From: Styela clava
Taxonomy: Eukaryota > Chordata > Ascidiacea > Stolidobranchia > Styelidae
Assembly: GCF_964204865.1 (NCBI RefSeq)
Contig: NC_135251.1
Span: forward strand, 19,406,001-19,470,000
Direction of reading: 5' to 3'
Length of the DNA stretch: 64,000 nt
Every line of letters starts with the position of its first letter. Positions within the stretch are counted from its first letter, which is position 1. This document shows positions 1 to 12,859 of the stretch, in pieces. The position numbers were made by a program, and so were the translations under genes. A model generated the notes under the pieces. The model saw nothing but the letters and a program-made list of their open reading frames with translations, did not search any database and was not told the origin of the DNA.

Positions 1-157
1 CTATCAATACCATGCTTTTGTTATCGTTAAATAAATATCTCGATACTATTGGATTAAATTTCAATCGACTTCTTTGTAATAAATTGATCGAAATAGGAGG
101 CATGTTGAAGCATCACTACCCCGTTCCATAGTTTTCAAGACAATATTTGAACCTAGA

Positions 158-466
158 ATATCGGTCGGAGACCGAAGACTTATCGATCGGAAGTTAGGGG
201 ATCCCAAAAATGTGGTTCCGATTCATCCCCTCTTACTCCATAGCGACACCGTGTGTCCCATCACTAATTGATTAATGACTCGCTAATTATACGACATAAT
301 TTGTCCAAAATCATAAAATTCTGGTCCGAGATATGATGAATGCATATGCAAAATTTGGAGCAGATTTAACCTCGCTTTCGTGAAATATAGCGTCCATCTA
401 ACAGTCAAACAAACAGACAGACAAATAAATACCTTTCAACATACTTATCGAGATCGATAAGTAATA
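158..466 (+). repeat. Dispersed repeat family R, copy 1
   Basis: This segment recurs at 26061-26359 and, internally shortened, at 34273-34377. All copies open with a TCGGTCxGAGACCGAAG-type block and a short TTATCGATCG motif, carry a conserved GTGACACCGTGTGTCCCATC block, and end in ATCGATAAGTAATAA. Near the end is a CAAACAGACAGACAAAT-type run. Size and short A/C-rich end suggest a SINE-like or small non-autonomous element, but I see no clear pol III boxes. Confidence 0.6.
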
Positions 467-2684
467 ATGCAACAGAAAGCACTTGTAGGCTAAATACTGT
501 GTTTTTGCAGTATTATATCAACAATACCAAAAATTAAATTATTGTCAATTTTTTTTTGTAATTGGATGATACCACGTACATATCATACAATATGCTTTAT
601 TTTTTGCGCGCTGCATATCTTTAATACCAAATCAAAGATGCATAATCGTCAGATTAAAATAAATATTTGTCGGCAACAGAATATTGGGAATATTATTGCA
701 CTCGATGTCCTGGCAGTAAATGTTTGGGTTACACTAACCGAATGAGAATATTTGTTCATTTGTCTGCACTATACACTACACTAAACTTATTTTACAAAAT
801 AAATTAATGAAAAGAATGAAACATAAACCAAACACATTTAAAGCTGCTCTCTTGATGGCATTTGATAATTCTTCTCTAAATCACATAACGTTTGTCTCCT
901 TAACACAAGATCCTTGCTACAATTATTACTTGTCTGTCATTTTTAATGTCAAATATGAATAGAATCTTTTTTTCAAAACCTTGAAACATGTTTCGAGAGT
1001 TTTGCATCAGGACGTCAAATCTAACAAAACGTCAAATTCGGCAAAACGTAATCTTATTCTGAGTGGAACAACATTTGTTCAATTTTTGAACAGACATGTT
1101 GATATACAGAATCTTACTTAATTGAATGATTTGATTCTTTAATGCCTATATTAGGCTGAAAACTGCTGCTGAAAAGTTCTAGTTGTTTGTTTCTAAGATA
1201 TAAATCTTTAGTTTATTCGATACATTTTTTGAAACAGCTATGTTTTAAGTTTACTGCTCCTGTACTATATCCTGCTCTTTTGTTCTGAGTCAGTTTCTTT
1301 ATTTTATAAAATGGATAATTCTTAACAATTTTTTTATTTCCGGCCAGACAAATGACGATTAATCAATTTCATCATGACTTCTTTAGTAATCTTCAAACAC
1401 TCGTAGAAAAACGCGTAATATCTACTCAAACATTTCGGTAATCTATTAGTTTTCTATATATATATATTTACATAACAGCACCAATGTATCGAACACAATA
1501 AGATCACTTGGTACTCCCATTTATTGAAGAATAAAAACTTGTTAATAACACAAAATATTGAGAGAATATTATACAAATGTCCATTTCGTGATTTTTAATT
1601 TATTACTACGTCAATTTTGCGATTCTTCCCAGGATTTGGCTTTGATGCATATTCGCTAATTTAGTCACATGATTCAAAAATTAATAGCTTGTGATAATTA
1701 TTAGTATGAATTCATTAAATCGTATGGCAGTGATCGCAGCAAAATATAAACCAGTATGAAAGTCTTCTAATGACTCTTAATGGCTGAAGATTGTGTTTGC
1801 CTTATATTTAATCAGCTTTCGGCAAAATTCATAGTTGAACCCAGCTTATTGATTAAATATAAATAATGAAAAATTTGGTTCACTGCAAACCACAATGCAA
1901 CACATCAATGTACTATTCGAAGTACAAATTAGGTTCTTGCATTCTCGAAAAATACTAACCTGATTCAACAAAAAATGATGAATTGACATATATGTTGTAT
2001 TATGTAATAAAAGAGCGTTTTCTTTATAATGGGAATATGCAAATACTGGCACGAATTTTACTGTCAATATTTTGTTCGTTGCTTCCACACCTGTATCAAT
2101 ACTAATACGGATATAAGATATACTTAAGGATGCTAAGTATGATTACTTACAAGTATTCGATTCTTATCCGATTCCTAAATTTCCGAATCGCACAAAAAAA
2201 AAATCGCACAAAAAAAGGATCCACCAGAACCCACAGAGATTTTAGAAATAAATAAACGTAAAAGCTATCTAGCGAATTGTTTGATATATATGCATTGAAG
2301 CCTGCGTCGTCGTAGCAACTCGACATAGCCGTAAAGCATTTTGTACCTATATGTGAAGGTATTGCCACAAAACATTACACATTGCTTGCAATTCAAGTTT
2401 TAACCTTGAGAATCGATTCCATCCATCGGAATCCATTCTAGTCGATTCCATGAATAATCGATTCTGTAATCGAAACCGGACTCGATTCCGCCATCCCTAG
2501 ATATACTATACAGAGAATCTATATGTACCCTACATTAAGTTTTTTAAAGTTTCGAAAAACCATATTCCTATCCACTTCCGCTACTCAGGTGCCATTAGAA
2601 ATGTTAGCTTAAAACTTGGAGTGCTTGTACATACTTTGATGGATTGTTAGTAGCGAAGGCTAGATTACCTCCTGTCATATAGTT
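467..2684. other. Intergenic, no gene seen
   Basis: AT-rich DNA in which I find no exon with matching splice sites and no recognisable protein. It holds a short TA microsatellite near 1455-1467. At 2150-2190 and 2400-2500 there are several copies of a GATTCC / GGAATC motif on both strands, perhaps the ends of an old inverted-repeat element. Confidence 0.4.
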
Positions 2685-3105
2685 TTGTTGACAAATCTGA
2701 ACCATTAGTATGATTAGAATACAAATCTCCAATTCAGTGGATCTCGAAACGCTAATATTTTATTTTTGTTTAACACAGTATTTTCTAATGATCCATTCTG
2801 AACAGCTTGCACGCATACCAACAAAATAGCTCAATTACATACAATTCAAGGTCAGATAAGCTACAATACTTCGGATGCACGATATCTTGATGGCGCAATA
2901 CATTGTTATAAGGTACTGTATCAATATTGCCGCTACAGTTTTGTCGACAAAGCTGAACCATTAGTATGATCAGATTACAAATCATTAATTTAGTAGATCT
3001 GGCAACGTTAATATTTACTTTTGTTTAACACAGTATTTTTAATGATCTACCTTGACGGCGCAATACATCGTTATAACGTACTGTATAAATATTGTGCCTA
3101 GAGAA
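2685..3105 (+). repeat. Imperfect tandem repeat, period about 254 bp
   Basis: The block at about 2685-2792 (GACAAATCTGAACCATTAG start, ending in a TTTAACACAGTATTTT motif) recurs at about 2939-3050. The following GGCGCAATACAT block also occurs twice, near 2893 and 3057. The copies differ at roughly one base in ten, so the duplication is not recent. No coding content is seen. Confidence 0.65.
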
Positions 3106-3555
3106 AGTAATGTAACTTTTCTGCTACTCAGTGAAGAGCCACAAAATGAGAAAAAACATATTTGTCATATTTTTATTATTTTTTTATTACACATTTATAT
3201 ATTAGCACGAAGATGTATTTTGTCTTCATCATGATAAGCTGATTGCATCTTATTCGTCTATTAAAAATGTAAAATAAATATTTGTTTTAGTTAGTACTAC
3301 TGTCCCAAAGTCTGCTTGAACTAAACAAAATCAACCTTCTAACATGTGGATACGTTTATATAACTTTTTTGTTTGTTTTTATTTAAGCGAGTAAATGGGC
3401 ATGTACAATAATTTAGGTATTAACCACTCATTAGTAATAAAACCAGTAACGATGTTGAAAAGTGTACCGGTTTGCTATTCCATTTCACAGTATTGCAAGG
3501 CTTAGGTGGATAGAATGGAATGTCTTTCGCGTATGAGAAAGTTTGTCGATTGATT

Positions 3556-4106
3556 TCAACTTGAATTAGCTGAAAGATTTATTAAAAAATAAATACAAGC
3601 ATGGCCACTTTTCAAATCACTTACTTTCTTCCATATCACTTGCTTCAAGAAAATCTGCGAATCTTTCAATTGCATCATCCATGCTGATGTCATGCTAGAA
3701 AATTTAATATGGATATAATTAAGATTTTGTATGTAATTGTACTCAGTATATTGATTAATAATTATTAATTATTATTAACAACTATTATATAGTGTAAAAT
3801 TCGAAGCAAATAATATCTAGAATCTCTAGATCAATTAACAGTAGAAACCAGCATCAAGAAATTTTACCTTTTTTACTCTTCACTTAAATTTATAAATTTT
3901 CGAAATTTCATGCAAATATTTATTTTAAATACTTATTTGTCCTGATGATAACATTTTCAATTTTTTCTTTCACTCACAGAGACACTGCTTTTTGCAGTAA
4001 GAGCTGGTGTATGCTTTCCGGTAAATGGCTTATACCACCACGCATCAGCACAGTTCGTCATCGTCAATGCGATTATAAAAAATACGAGCGCTCCTCTTGT
4101 ATCCAT
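3556..4106 (-). CDS. Gene A: divergent styelin-like secreted peptide precursor
   Basis: Minus-strand exons: 3978-4106, 3625-3694 and 3556-3569, giving about 70 residues. Exon 1 starts at 4106 and encodes a hydrophobic signal peptide (about residues 1-22, ending ...NCADA), then a short cationic and aromatic stretch beginning WWYKPFTGKH. It ends at a good donor (GTGAGT). Exon 2 keeps frame (acceptor CTAG, donor GTAAGT) and is acidic, with the helix-like pattern DDAIERFADFLEAS, which resembles the pro-region of genes C and D. Exon 3 adds four codons and a stop. The layout of signal peptide, cationic peptide and acidic tail is that of styelin-type antimicrobial precursors, and three paralogs lie downstream on the same strand. 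It lacks the separate second cationic exon of the others. The last exon is very short, so the 3' end is the weakest part. The antimicrobial role is inferred. Confidence 0.6.
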
Positions 4107-6285
4107 GCTTCGAGTATCTAAAACGAAATGTTACATTTGAAAAAAAATTAGGTATAATATTTTTAGAAATAATTAACACATTTATTACGATAAAGAATTC
4201 GCACCAGCGTAATGTGTCGTAACTTTTTTATTATGTTCGAAACACTATAATATTTTCAGTTCTGCATATTCTATCCAATACAATACATTGTATGATTTAC
4301 GCTTTGACTAAAATTGAAATCGCTGATGCCCAAATAGTTTTTGCCGCATAGCTACTAATATTCCACCACGTTTGTGAACGTCTTCCCCAGCAACATACCT
4401 GGTACTAACTTTGCTTTGAAGTTCCTTGAAGTTTATTGAAGGTCACCTTTTGCTTTATATAATTGCGTTGTAACAAGATTAGGAACAATAGTTTAGTACT
4501 TCGACATTACGTCTTATATATCTTCAAAACCTTAGTTTCCAGATGTTAGATTAAACAACAGGAATGTGGGTATTTTTGAATATAGTTACGTATGCGGTTA
4601 GATTTGAATAAACTATAAACGACATATGTTACCTGATATTTACTCGTGAATATCAAATAAGCCATTATCCCCACAGAAGCACAGAAATAACCCATTGGCA
4701 ATACTGAATCCCGGATTGTACATTACCGGAACATCGTGCGTCGCATGCACAAACGATGCGGAGTTGCTGAAGTGATTACGTCACGAGAAAAAACATATGG
4801 ACTTTACTAATAGTAGGCTTTACTAATTACTTTAGTAGGTTACTAATATTTTTGTTTCATTGCATCTGCTTCGTGATTTATGCAAAGTATTATTTTGATG
4901 GGACTTCAGTGTTGTATTAATTAATCTTCCACTAAATGGTTCAGTATGATTCCCAAAATAACTGAATATTATTCAACCAAAATGTGAAAACTATCTCTCA
5001 AAATTCAAAACAAATTATTTTAATAATAATGGTAAAATAAGATTCTTCACTAATTTATCAAAACTGATAATTTTTACATAAAGCACCCTGCCGAATGGCA
5101 TTGAATACGGATCACAGCCAAAACAGATTTTTTTTCTCAAAATTCGAAATATGAAAGAGCGGGATAGGAATAAAATTTTGTAAAAAAAAATTATGACGTT
5201 GGATATGATTCTTTAATAAGCAGTATGATTCAGTATTTATATTATGCAAATTAATATATTTGTATACTCTTGATTATAAAAATCAATTGTGCACGGAGTT
5301 ACTGTCGGCTAAAAGTTTTTCATTTTAATACTCAATTTTGTAGTAGTTCAATTCGATTAAATAAATGTAAAAATTGAATTTGAAATAATAAAAGTTTACA
5401 AATAAGATTAAACTAAATAAGACGTAAGCTAGAGAAGAAAAATATATTTTTCTAACACGTCTAATTTTTGTTGCAAATGAAGGATATGACTATAAAATAA
5501 AAATATGTATTGTTCGAAATGCACAAACAAAAAAAAAACTTGAATTAAATTACTTATGCTGTCGTTTTTCATTACTTTAAGTTTTGCAAGTTTATACATA
5601 GTTAACTAAATAATGGGTGATCATTCATTCGTTCAGTGAATCATTTTAAATCGTGTTTAGGTAATGTCATTCCAGTTCACGCAAGTTGAAAAACGTGAAG
5701 TGAATAATTATGTCTTAAATAAGATCAATATGTGAAAATATATACAGCTTGATGTAAAACGTTCATCAATTTTATTTCAGCATTTGTAAATTTAGCCCTT
5801 TGAAGTTGTTTTCGTGTTGAAGCAATATGTTGCTATTTAGGTGGTCATCACGCTATTGGGACATACTTTGATTTTTCGATGTAATCGTACTTGCTTATAC
5901 GAATTATTTTGAGAGAACGGCCACGCGAGTTCACCACGTACAGGAAAGGATTTCAAAACTTATTGAGGTCATGAGAGTTGTTGCATTTAGGTATTTTTAA
6001 AGTTGAGCACTTCGAAAGTGTATTTATGAATTGTTTTAATAATATATTTTCGTTTTACTTGGGATTACAGTTTTTTTACTGCTTTTCTCTGCAATAAAAG
6101 GAATGAATTATAAATTCCAAAATTTTAATACTTAGAGATGTTTCAAGCCTCTAAGTCTAGAATGATATTAATTTTATTTTCTTCAAATTTTGACCATTCT
6201 TTCATTCTGCCCATATATTTAAACATGACTCTTTCGTGAAAAACAAATTGGCTCGGTATATCAATAATTGATTTATCTACTACAG
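4107..6285. other. Intergenic, no gene seen
   Basis: This stretch between gene A and the first hAT-like element is AT-rich and broken by stops in all frames. It should hold the promoter of gene A on the minus strand, but I cannot point to a convincing TATA box or upstream exon. Confidence 0.35.
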
Positions 6286-7567
6286 CAGTGGTTCCCAACC
6301 TTTTTATTTCGCGACCCCAATTTTCATGAAATCAAAGCCTACAAACACTCGCGACCCCACAAGTAGAAACGTTCAGCAACTTCAAAATTTAGTATATCAG
6401 TTTAATTATCTCAATGGGAACAAGATAACAACTGCATGTGGACGTTGACGGTAAACATTTTCCCAAAAAACATACGAACGAGTCCGACAATGCCCCGGGT
6501 AATTGGGGAAACCTCAGAATATTTGATAACACATGGCAGCGCATGAAAACCACGGTGTAAATATCTGTTAGATTATAATTAAAACGGTACTTTGGCAAAA
6601 TATACACGAACTTGATAAAAGGTTGTAGATTGTAAGGAACAATAGTAAGATTGTTTCTGAACATAAATTTGAAATCCTATTTAGTACCTATATTCCAACA
6701 GTGTCTTTTTTATTTTTAATTCAATATCAACATATTACAGATTGCTCCATTATTAATTCGAAAGTAAAACAGAACATGAGAGTAAAATAGGAAAAAAACG
6801 TGTACGGGATCACATCATTTAATGGCCTTTTATAATGCTAGCTCGAAACGTTTAAAAATTATTTATGAAACGTCTAAATATATAATATTGCAATGAAACG
6901 ATGTGGACGAAAACACGAAGCATACTCGGAGATTTTAGACACGCGCGCGATTTAACAAAGCACTTTCGCAAATGATCGAAGCCTGAAGTGTGACACCGCC
7001 TGGCAATCAATGCCATACTTGCCAAACACCTAATTAAGGGCCAATCGCCAAATCAAGCGAAGCTGCTTTGTATATTCGATAACCAAGCGGCTACACTGGT
7101 ACAAAATTACAAACCAACATAATTTCTCGCAGCCTGGCACAAAATCCGGTACGCGTACCTGCGGGCGGGACACTGGCTTAGCCTGCAGTTGCTCGTGAAT
7201 GAAAAGAAGATACCGAACGTCACTCACTCATTCGGATGTAACATGATCAAAAAAGCTATAAAACGGAAATATTATTGGCGCTCGTAAAACTCTTACAAAA
7301 TTACATTTACTGATACCTACCACATGAATGTTTTACCGAGCGATTTTGACGCCCTTTGGACTATAAAAGGTCGAGTTATTGATGAAAACAAGGTCATTTT
7401 ATCCGAAGTTAGGCACTTTTCCGGTACCTGCCGACTATCACCAATTTCACTTTCCAACTTTCAAATTCAAGTCATTTGTGTGCGCATATTTGACAGAAAT
7501 TGGGCGACCCCGGAAAATCTTCACGCGACCCCACTCGGGGTCGCGACCCACAGTTTGGGAACCACTG
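6286..7567. mobile_element. hAT-like non-autonomous element, about 1.28 kb
   Basis: The element begins CAGTGGTTCCCAACC and ends in the inverted sequence TTTGGGAACCACTG. Just inside both ends lies the motif CGCGACCCC and its complement. It is flanked by 8-bp direct repeats, tactacag on the left and tactatag on the right, with one mismatch. CAGTGG-type ends plus an 8-bp target duplication are typical of the hAT superfamily. Small ORFs inside resemble no transposase, so it is a non-autonomous copy. Confidence 0.8.
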
Positions 7568-8012
7568 TACTATAGAACGCTGAGACGTTCAGTCGGTTCT
7601 TCAGGTAAACATGACACACTTTTGACAGACACTGTTGCTATGTATTCATTTCTTTTGCATCTTTTTTAAATAAAATTTCACAAATGATAAAATTATTTTT
7701 AACTGTGAAAATATTTGTGAGAGGAAATTGTACGCTATTCTATTTTTAAACTGAATATCATACTCCGACACAGCCAAAAGGTATGGAATGACTACTAACT
7801 ATAACTATAATTGTTCTATAATTACTTGGAATATTGATAGATTTGGTAATTTTATATTAAGCAAAGGGCTATCTTTAACGCCCCGCGTTTGAGTAATAAT
7901 ATCACATGTTCATATGCTCTGTATAAGTACGTTTTTTTTTTTTTTTTTTGAAGTAGCTCTTTCAACAAATTAAAAAACACGAGGTATCGTCTTCAAATCT
8001 AATCAGCACATT
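7568..8012. other. Intergenic, no gene seen
   Basis: The short gap between the hAT-like element and the 3' end of gene B holds a run of about 19 T near 7931-7949. No exon or RNA gene is visible. Confidence 0.35.
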
Positions 8013-8017
8013 TTATT
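8012..8017 (-). terminator. Poly(A) signal of gene B, overlapping the stop codon
   Basis: On the minus strand the AATAAA hexamer overlaps the TAA stop of the last exon (the protein ends ...KSKE). It is the canonical cleavage and polyadenylation signal in the expected place. Confidence 0.5.
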
Positions 8018-9893
8018 CTTTGGATTTAAGAAGGCCGTGCAGCGCACGTGCCATTGCTTTTTCAATCTTTCCATCATCCCTGGAAACCTTTACGTAGTCA
8101 TCATCAGTCATGGAATTGAATTCCTCTGTAATAATTGAAGCATTTGAAAATTCTACTGGATTAAAATTTATTATAAATGAACTCAGTAGGTTGTAAACAA
8201 CTTGCTTCTTTAACATTAAAGCAAATGAATAAACATGCATCAACATTCTAAATGCTAGTATTTCCTCTTAAAACTTTGTCTGTCATTGACAAATCGTTCG
8301 AATTTAGGTGTGTCCCACATAAAAATTAAATTATTCTTTTGCGTATTCTTGCTGAAAAATTTTCTCATAGTATCAGCGACAATACCATAGACTTTCGGGT
8401 CAAATTTGGAGATTTGCGTAACCTTTAAATATTAAACTTTAAATTTGAGCGAGTATAAATTTTTTTCAAATTATCTCCTCGAGTCTGTCGAACTCCATAT
8501 CACTCTGAAGTTGAATATGTAGGTAAATATTTCTTATAATGGGTAAAACTTCGTATATTTTCAACAAAAAGTCTTGGTAAAGTTACGTTATTATGTTTTT
8601 GCGCAAATTGAAAAATAAAATTATGTGTGATTGGATTGGAAGTATTTATTAATTTCACTGTACTTCACAAAATTTGTTACGATTCAGTATTCTTCCTCTT
8701 TCAAAACTAAATTCTATTTACGCTGGAAGGTGATTTTAAAGTAAGGCATGCGGCGTTAGGGTCAGTTAGTTGAATGCCTCATAATCTAGAACGTTACAAA
8801 CGTTTACAAATATTTATAAATTTTGATTTTACATGGTACAAGCTTATCATGGCAAGGTGTAAAATGTTTTTTTGTTATATGTAAGTGATCAATACTGCCA
8901 ACAAAATGAAAAGTATGTTTTTAAACAACTAACGTATATGAAATCATGCTGAAAAAATTTCAATGGTTACCATTTTTCTCAGTAAACGGATGTTGTCTCC
9001 AAACCACCAATTAACAAGTTTGGCTGCGCCATGTACGACTCTGAACATTCACAAATTTTTAAAACATTTTTTGTGCTATTACATCTACATATGCATTTTC
9101 GGAATAGATGGCATCAAAAATAATTGCCTATAGTGAATATTCGACCCATTGTTCCATATTCCAGTTGACGAAATCACGATTCATGATAAATAGTACTATA
9201 GTGCTATAGCAAGAAACTTCAAACAACTTTTTCAAAACATATCAAAATTTAATTAACACGTCTAATTTCGAACCATCGTTTTCTTAATTTACACCAGCAA
9301 ATTCCAATTAACTTTGATACTTTGATTAACTTTGGATACTATACCCGTGTCAAACAATCAACCATGAGCGATTGAATAAAGCAAAACAACAAAACAATTT
9401 CGGCAAAGCACCCTGAAAGTTTCCCGATTGGTAATATCTAGAGGTGAAATGGGATTTCTCATGAAAGTATCCCTATTTTCAAAAAATGTTTAAAAAAGAC
9501 AAAAAAAGATTAGAAGATTAGGCTTTAAGATAGTAAGATGAAGATAGAGAAGATAATGACTCTGCGGTATGTGGCTATTATTTAGCCGTTTTTTTTTTTT
9601 TAGTGCTTTTAGAATGGCCTGGTATAATATCATTAGACGATCATAATGACAGGCAGTGTAGATTCCCATTGCTTCCAATAAAACCAAGTCTTCGCATCAG
9701 TTTGTATATATTCTCATTGCCTACCATGAAATATTTCCAAAATCACTAATATTGCGGGTATGAGATAAATTTGGTATGTGTATTATTGAGAGATTGAAAT
9801 AAAGCAAATATCTTACTTTGTCAACCAACCGTGTGTTTCGTGAACGGCCATCATCGCAATCAGCACCACTAAAACAGTAATTGTTGCCTTCAT
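8013..9893 (-). CDS. Gene B: styelin-like antimicrobial peptide precursor
   Basis: Exon 1 (9817-9893) encodes a signal peptide of about 21 residues, then GWLTK split at a GTAAGA donor. Exon 2 (8971-9040) fits the phase, completes the Lys codon and gives VVHGAAKLVNWWFGDN then IRLLRKM. Its end matches the IRLLRDM end of exon 2 in gene C. The mature peptide would be about 28 residues, cationic and Trp-rich, with a G-W-L start like known styelins. The last exon (8013-8125) has exactly the same length and phase (113 nt) as exon 4 of genes C and D, and keeps the EFNSMTDDDY motif. The middle is uncertain. The exon-3 homologue at 8466-8504 (SDMEFDRLEEII) hits a TGA after 12 codons. An alternative exon at 8386-8422 joins in frame to the last exon. 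The product is therefore either about 61 or about 98 residues, or the gene is decaying. Confidence 0.6.
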
Positions 9894-10207
9894 CTCGCTT
9901 TCAAGAATCACAACTATAATAAAAATAATATTTAAAAAAATTACAGCAATCAACAGTGACAGCATTCTTAATCTGATAAATTTTGGATATTTTTTACAAT
10001 AAACAAGTAGTATAAAACTTGAAGAATGTGAACCGCGGACTTCAAACAAAAATAACAAACTATTGCTAGTGTTGTAAGCAAAAAATAAATATTTATTCGT
10101 TCTCACATGCGATTAAATCGTTTATATGGCAACATGATAAAAAGAGACAGACTTTCAATCGTCTGAACTTATCGCACACATTTACAGCAACAATATAAAA
10201 TACCGAC

Positions 10208-10271
10208 CTTTCTTCTTTGCTGCAATGAAAAATTACAAGTGCTAATGACAACAACTAGTCGACAATTTATA
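10208..10271 (-). promoter_or_regulatory. Candidate promoter and non-coding first exon of gene B
   Basis: On the minus strand a TATAAA box at 10271-10266 is followed by about 60 nt ending in AAGAAAG and a GTCGGT donor at 10207. A strong acceptor (TTTTATTATAG) lies just before the ATG exon of gene B, at 9914. A non-coding first exon with its intron would fit. The same block is copied at 17410-17415 in the duplicated segment. No transcript evidence is available. Confidence 0.35.
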
Positions 10272-12859
10272 GATTTGGGTCTGTACAGGATATCCTCACT
10301 TATGCTAATAAATTTGTTTACTATTTTAATGCATTAAAAATGAATTATGTTGGCTTGAATCAAATATTCACAGCATATGGTTTTATACCACCATACACTA
10401 ATTTCCGTTAAGCAGTAAAAGGAATATTATCAAAATATCATATTGCTCATATTTTAATTCAATAGAGTGGTGGAATGGTTTTGAATATAATAAGCACTTT
10501 GATCATTATTTATCAACCATAGCACGGAAGCTTACTGTGCGCATATATCTGAATAACTGATAAATGAATATTTTAGTATAATCAGTATCAAGTATAACGA
10601 TAATTTACTTGAAATTCTAATGACAAAATCTGCAAACAATAGATGAATCAAAGTGAAACGCACTTTTTATAGAACAAAATGCATTTTTATTTGAAATAAG
10701 TTTGCATTTCATGCAAAGTCTTATTTATGTTAAGAAAGATAAAGAACTTCAAAGGATGTTTTTAGCCTTATATTTATATTGTTTTTAAATGTTGACTTGT
10801 CCTATCTATGTCCTAATTGCTGGCCAGGAGTCTTTAAACCTACCTGACCAACTCATATTTACCCATCTACATATTTGAATATCTGGTTAAACTGCTGAAT
10901 TCGAATTAAATCCCTATTGGTGCTCAATCCATAAGTCAGCGTATTCATTTTACAAATATGGATATATTCGATAAATAACAAATAAATTACTTATTTTCAA
11001 TCAACAATTGAAAACATTTGACTTGTGACGCGGGAATAAAGTGACTCTAATTAACCTTGGACTCGAACTCAAAATTTTCGGCGACGGATGTTTTGAAAAT
11101 GAAGATTTAAGTTTTGAAATGTATTGCCAAACAGATTCAACTAATGTTGATAGGTGTTTACTTGTCGTTGATCTACAAAAAGCGTAGGAAAAAATATTTT
11201 ATGGGCAGGAGAATAAAAACCTCGGTCCTACAGAGGCACGTTTGTCCCTCATTATTATCTATCACGACATCTTTGGTCATGTATTGTAGAAGACACTTTT
11301 GAGTATATTTACTACACATTACAAAAATTTACTATAAAATAGCCGATGCCAAAATTTCCCCGTGATTAGGACAATATAACAAATACACTGACTACTTGTA
11401 CGATTGATGATGAAATACAAACGTTCACTACATTTCCAAATGCAGGAACGTTGGCAACATATTTCCCGCAGTAGAGGAAAAGTATTCATTCAAGTGAGAA
11501 TTTTCCACAAAATTTAGATGAAGTTGGAGATATTATGGAATTCCCCATTTTCAATATTTTATTTTCGTTATTATTGTCCAGCCACCAAGCCATTTAAGCT
11601 ACGCCGTTACAAAACCCACGAGTGAGGAAAGCATAATCATTTAATTTATTTTACTGTCGGTGACTCTGAAAAACCGACGATAATTTGTGGAAAGACATTT
11701 GTCAAAGCACTCTGCTTTGTTTGTGCTTTGAAAAGAATAAAATTTCCGGTTCTATATTATATTCTGACACTATACTTAGAGTTTAGGTTTATGGACGGGA
11801 TATGATTTGAAAATACAATATGACTAATCTAAATACCAGAAACGAATTCATGGGAACGCACGTTTCATGCAAATAATGTATCGCACCTTAGTTGGTGTTA
11901 TTCGGTTTTACCGAATTTATTTAACATTCACTCCCAAATCGGCCCGGAAGTAACGAAATAAAATTTTGTTCTATTTTTTTTTTTAGGACTTTTGTTATCA
12001 GTTGGCACTGATATCTCACGCATAACATGTGATACTTACATTTGAAAAAAAAACGGAATCTTCCCAGTTGGGCGTTTTTTACACTCAATTTATACACTAG
12101 CCGAGATGTGTTATTTGCAGTGCCAACACGATTACGTCCGAATGCTTTGTCCGCTATGACATCGATTAAGTCATAAATTAGGTTCGAATTTTCTGTCCAA
12201 ACTTTCAAATGTAGTCAAAATATCATTTGTTTGTTCAGATCCGACCTAAAAACCAGCATCTTCTATTATATTCTATTGCAGGAAAGTATTTTGGGGAGAT
12301 TTTGTATGAAAAATCTATCTGCTTTGAATATACATTATCTAATAATCTTTTGCGACTTTTCCAAGATATGATACGAAATGTCTTAATATTATACTTTAAA
12401 TATTTATGGCCTACTCAGTCTAAGCGGTGCAGAGACACAAGTAATTCATTTTTTCGATGCCAAAACGAGATCCCACAGTAACCAACCTGTACGTGCCCAT
12501 TTAACGACGTAAATGAAAAAACTCAATATTCCAATTATAAAAATTAAGCTTTATTTTCAGAATTATCCACACAATTTTGTTGTAAATTTTATTAATTATT
12601 CAACTAATTAATGCTATAATTACGTTTGATATTTCTTTAGAATTCTTAATGATTTAAGAAAGATGTCCGTTAGAGAGGTATTGAGAAGTCATAAATGCAA
12701 TATGTTATCCAGTCGGAAGACTTGAAAAAGAAAAAGTACAGAAGTATTTTTTATGTAAAAAGATCACATCCAGTAATACAGTAATAGAGAGTTGTCTGCT
12801 ACCGAGTATAAGAGTTCTTTTTTTCTAAATCATCGTTCAATGTATTATAATATTATGAG

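Noticed and set aside
9490-9687. ORF with a KKKK-rich stretch near gene B
   Set aside because: The Lys run comes from a long A/T homopolymer; the true second exon of gene B at 8971-9040 fits by phase and similarity.
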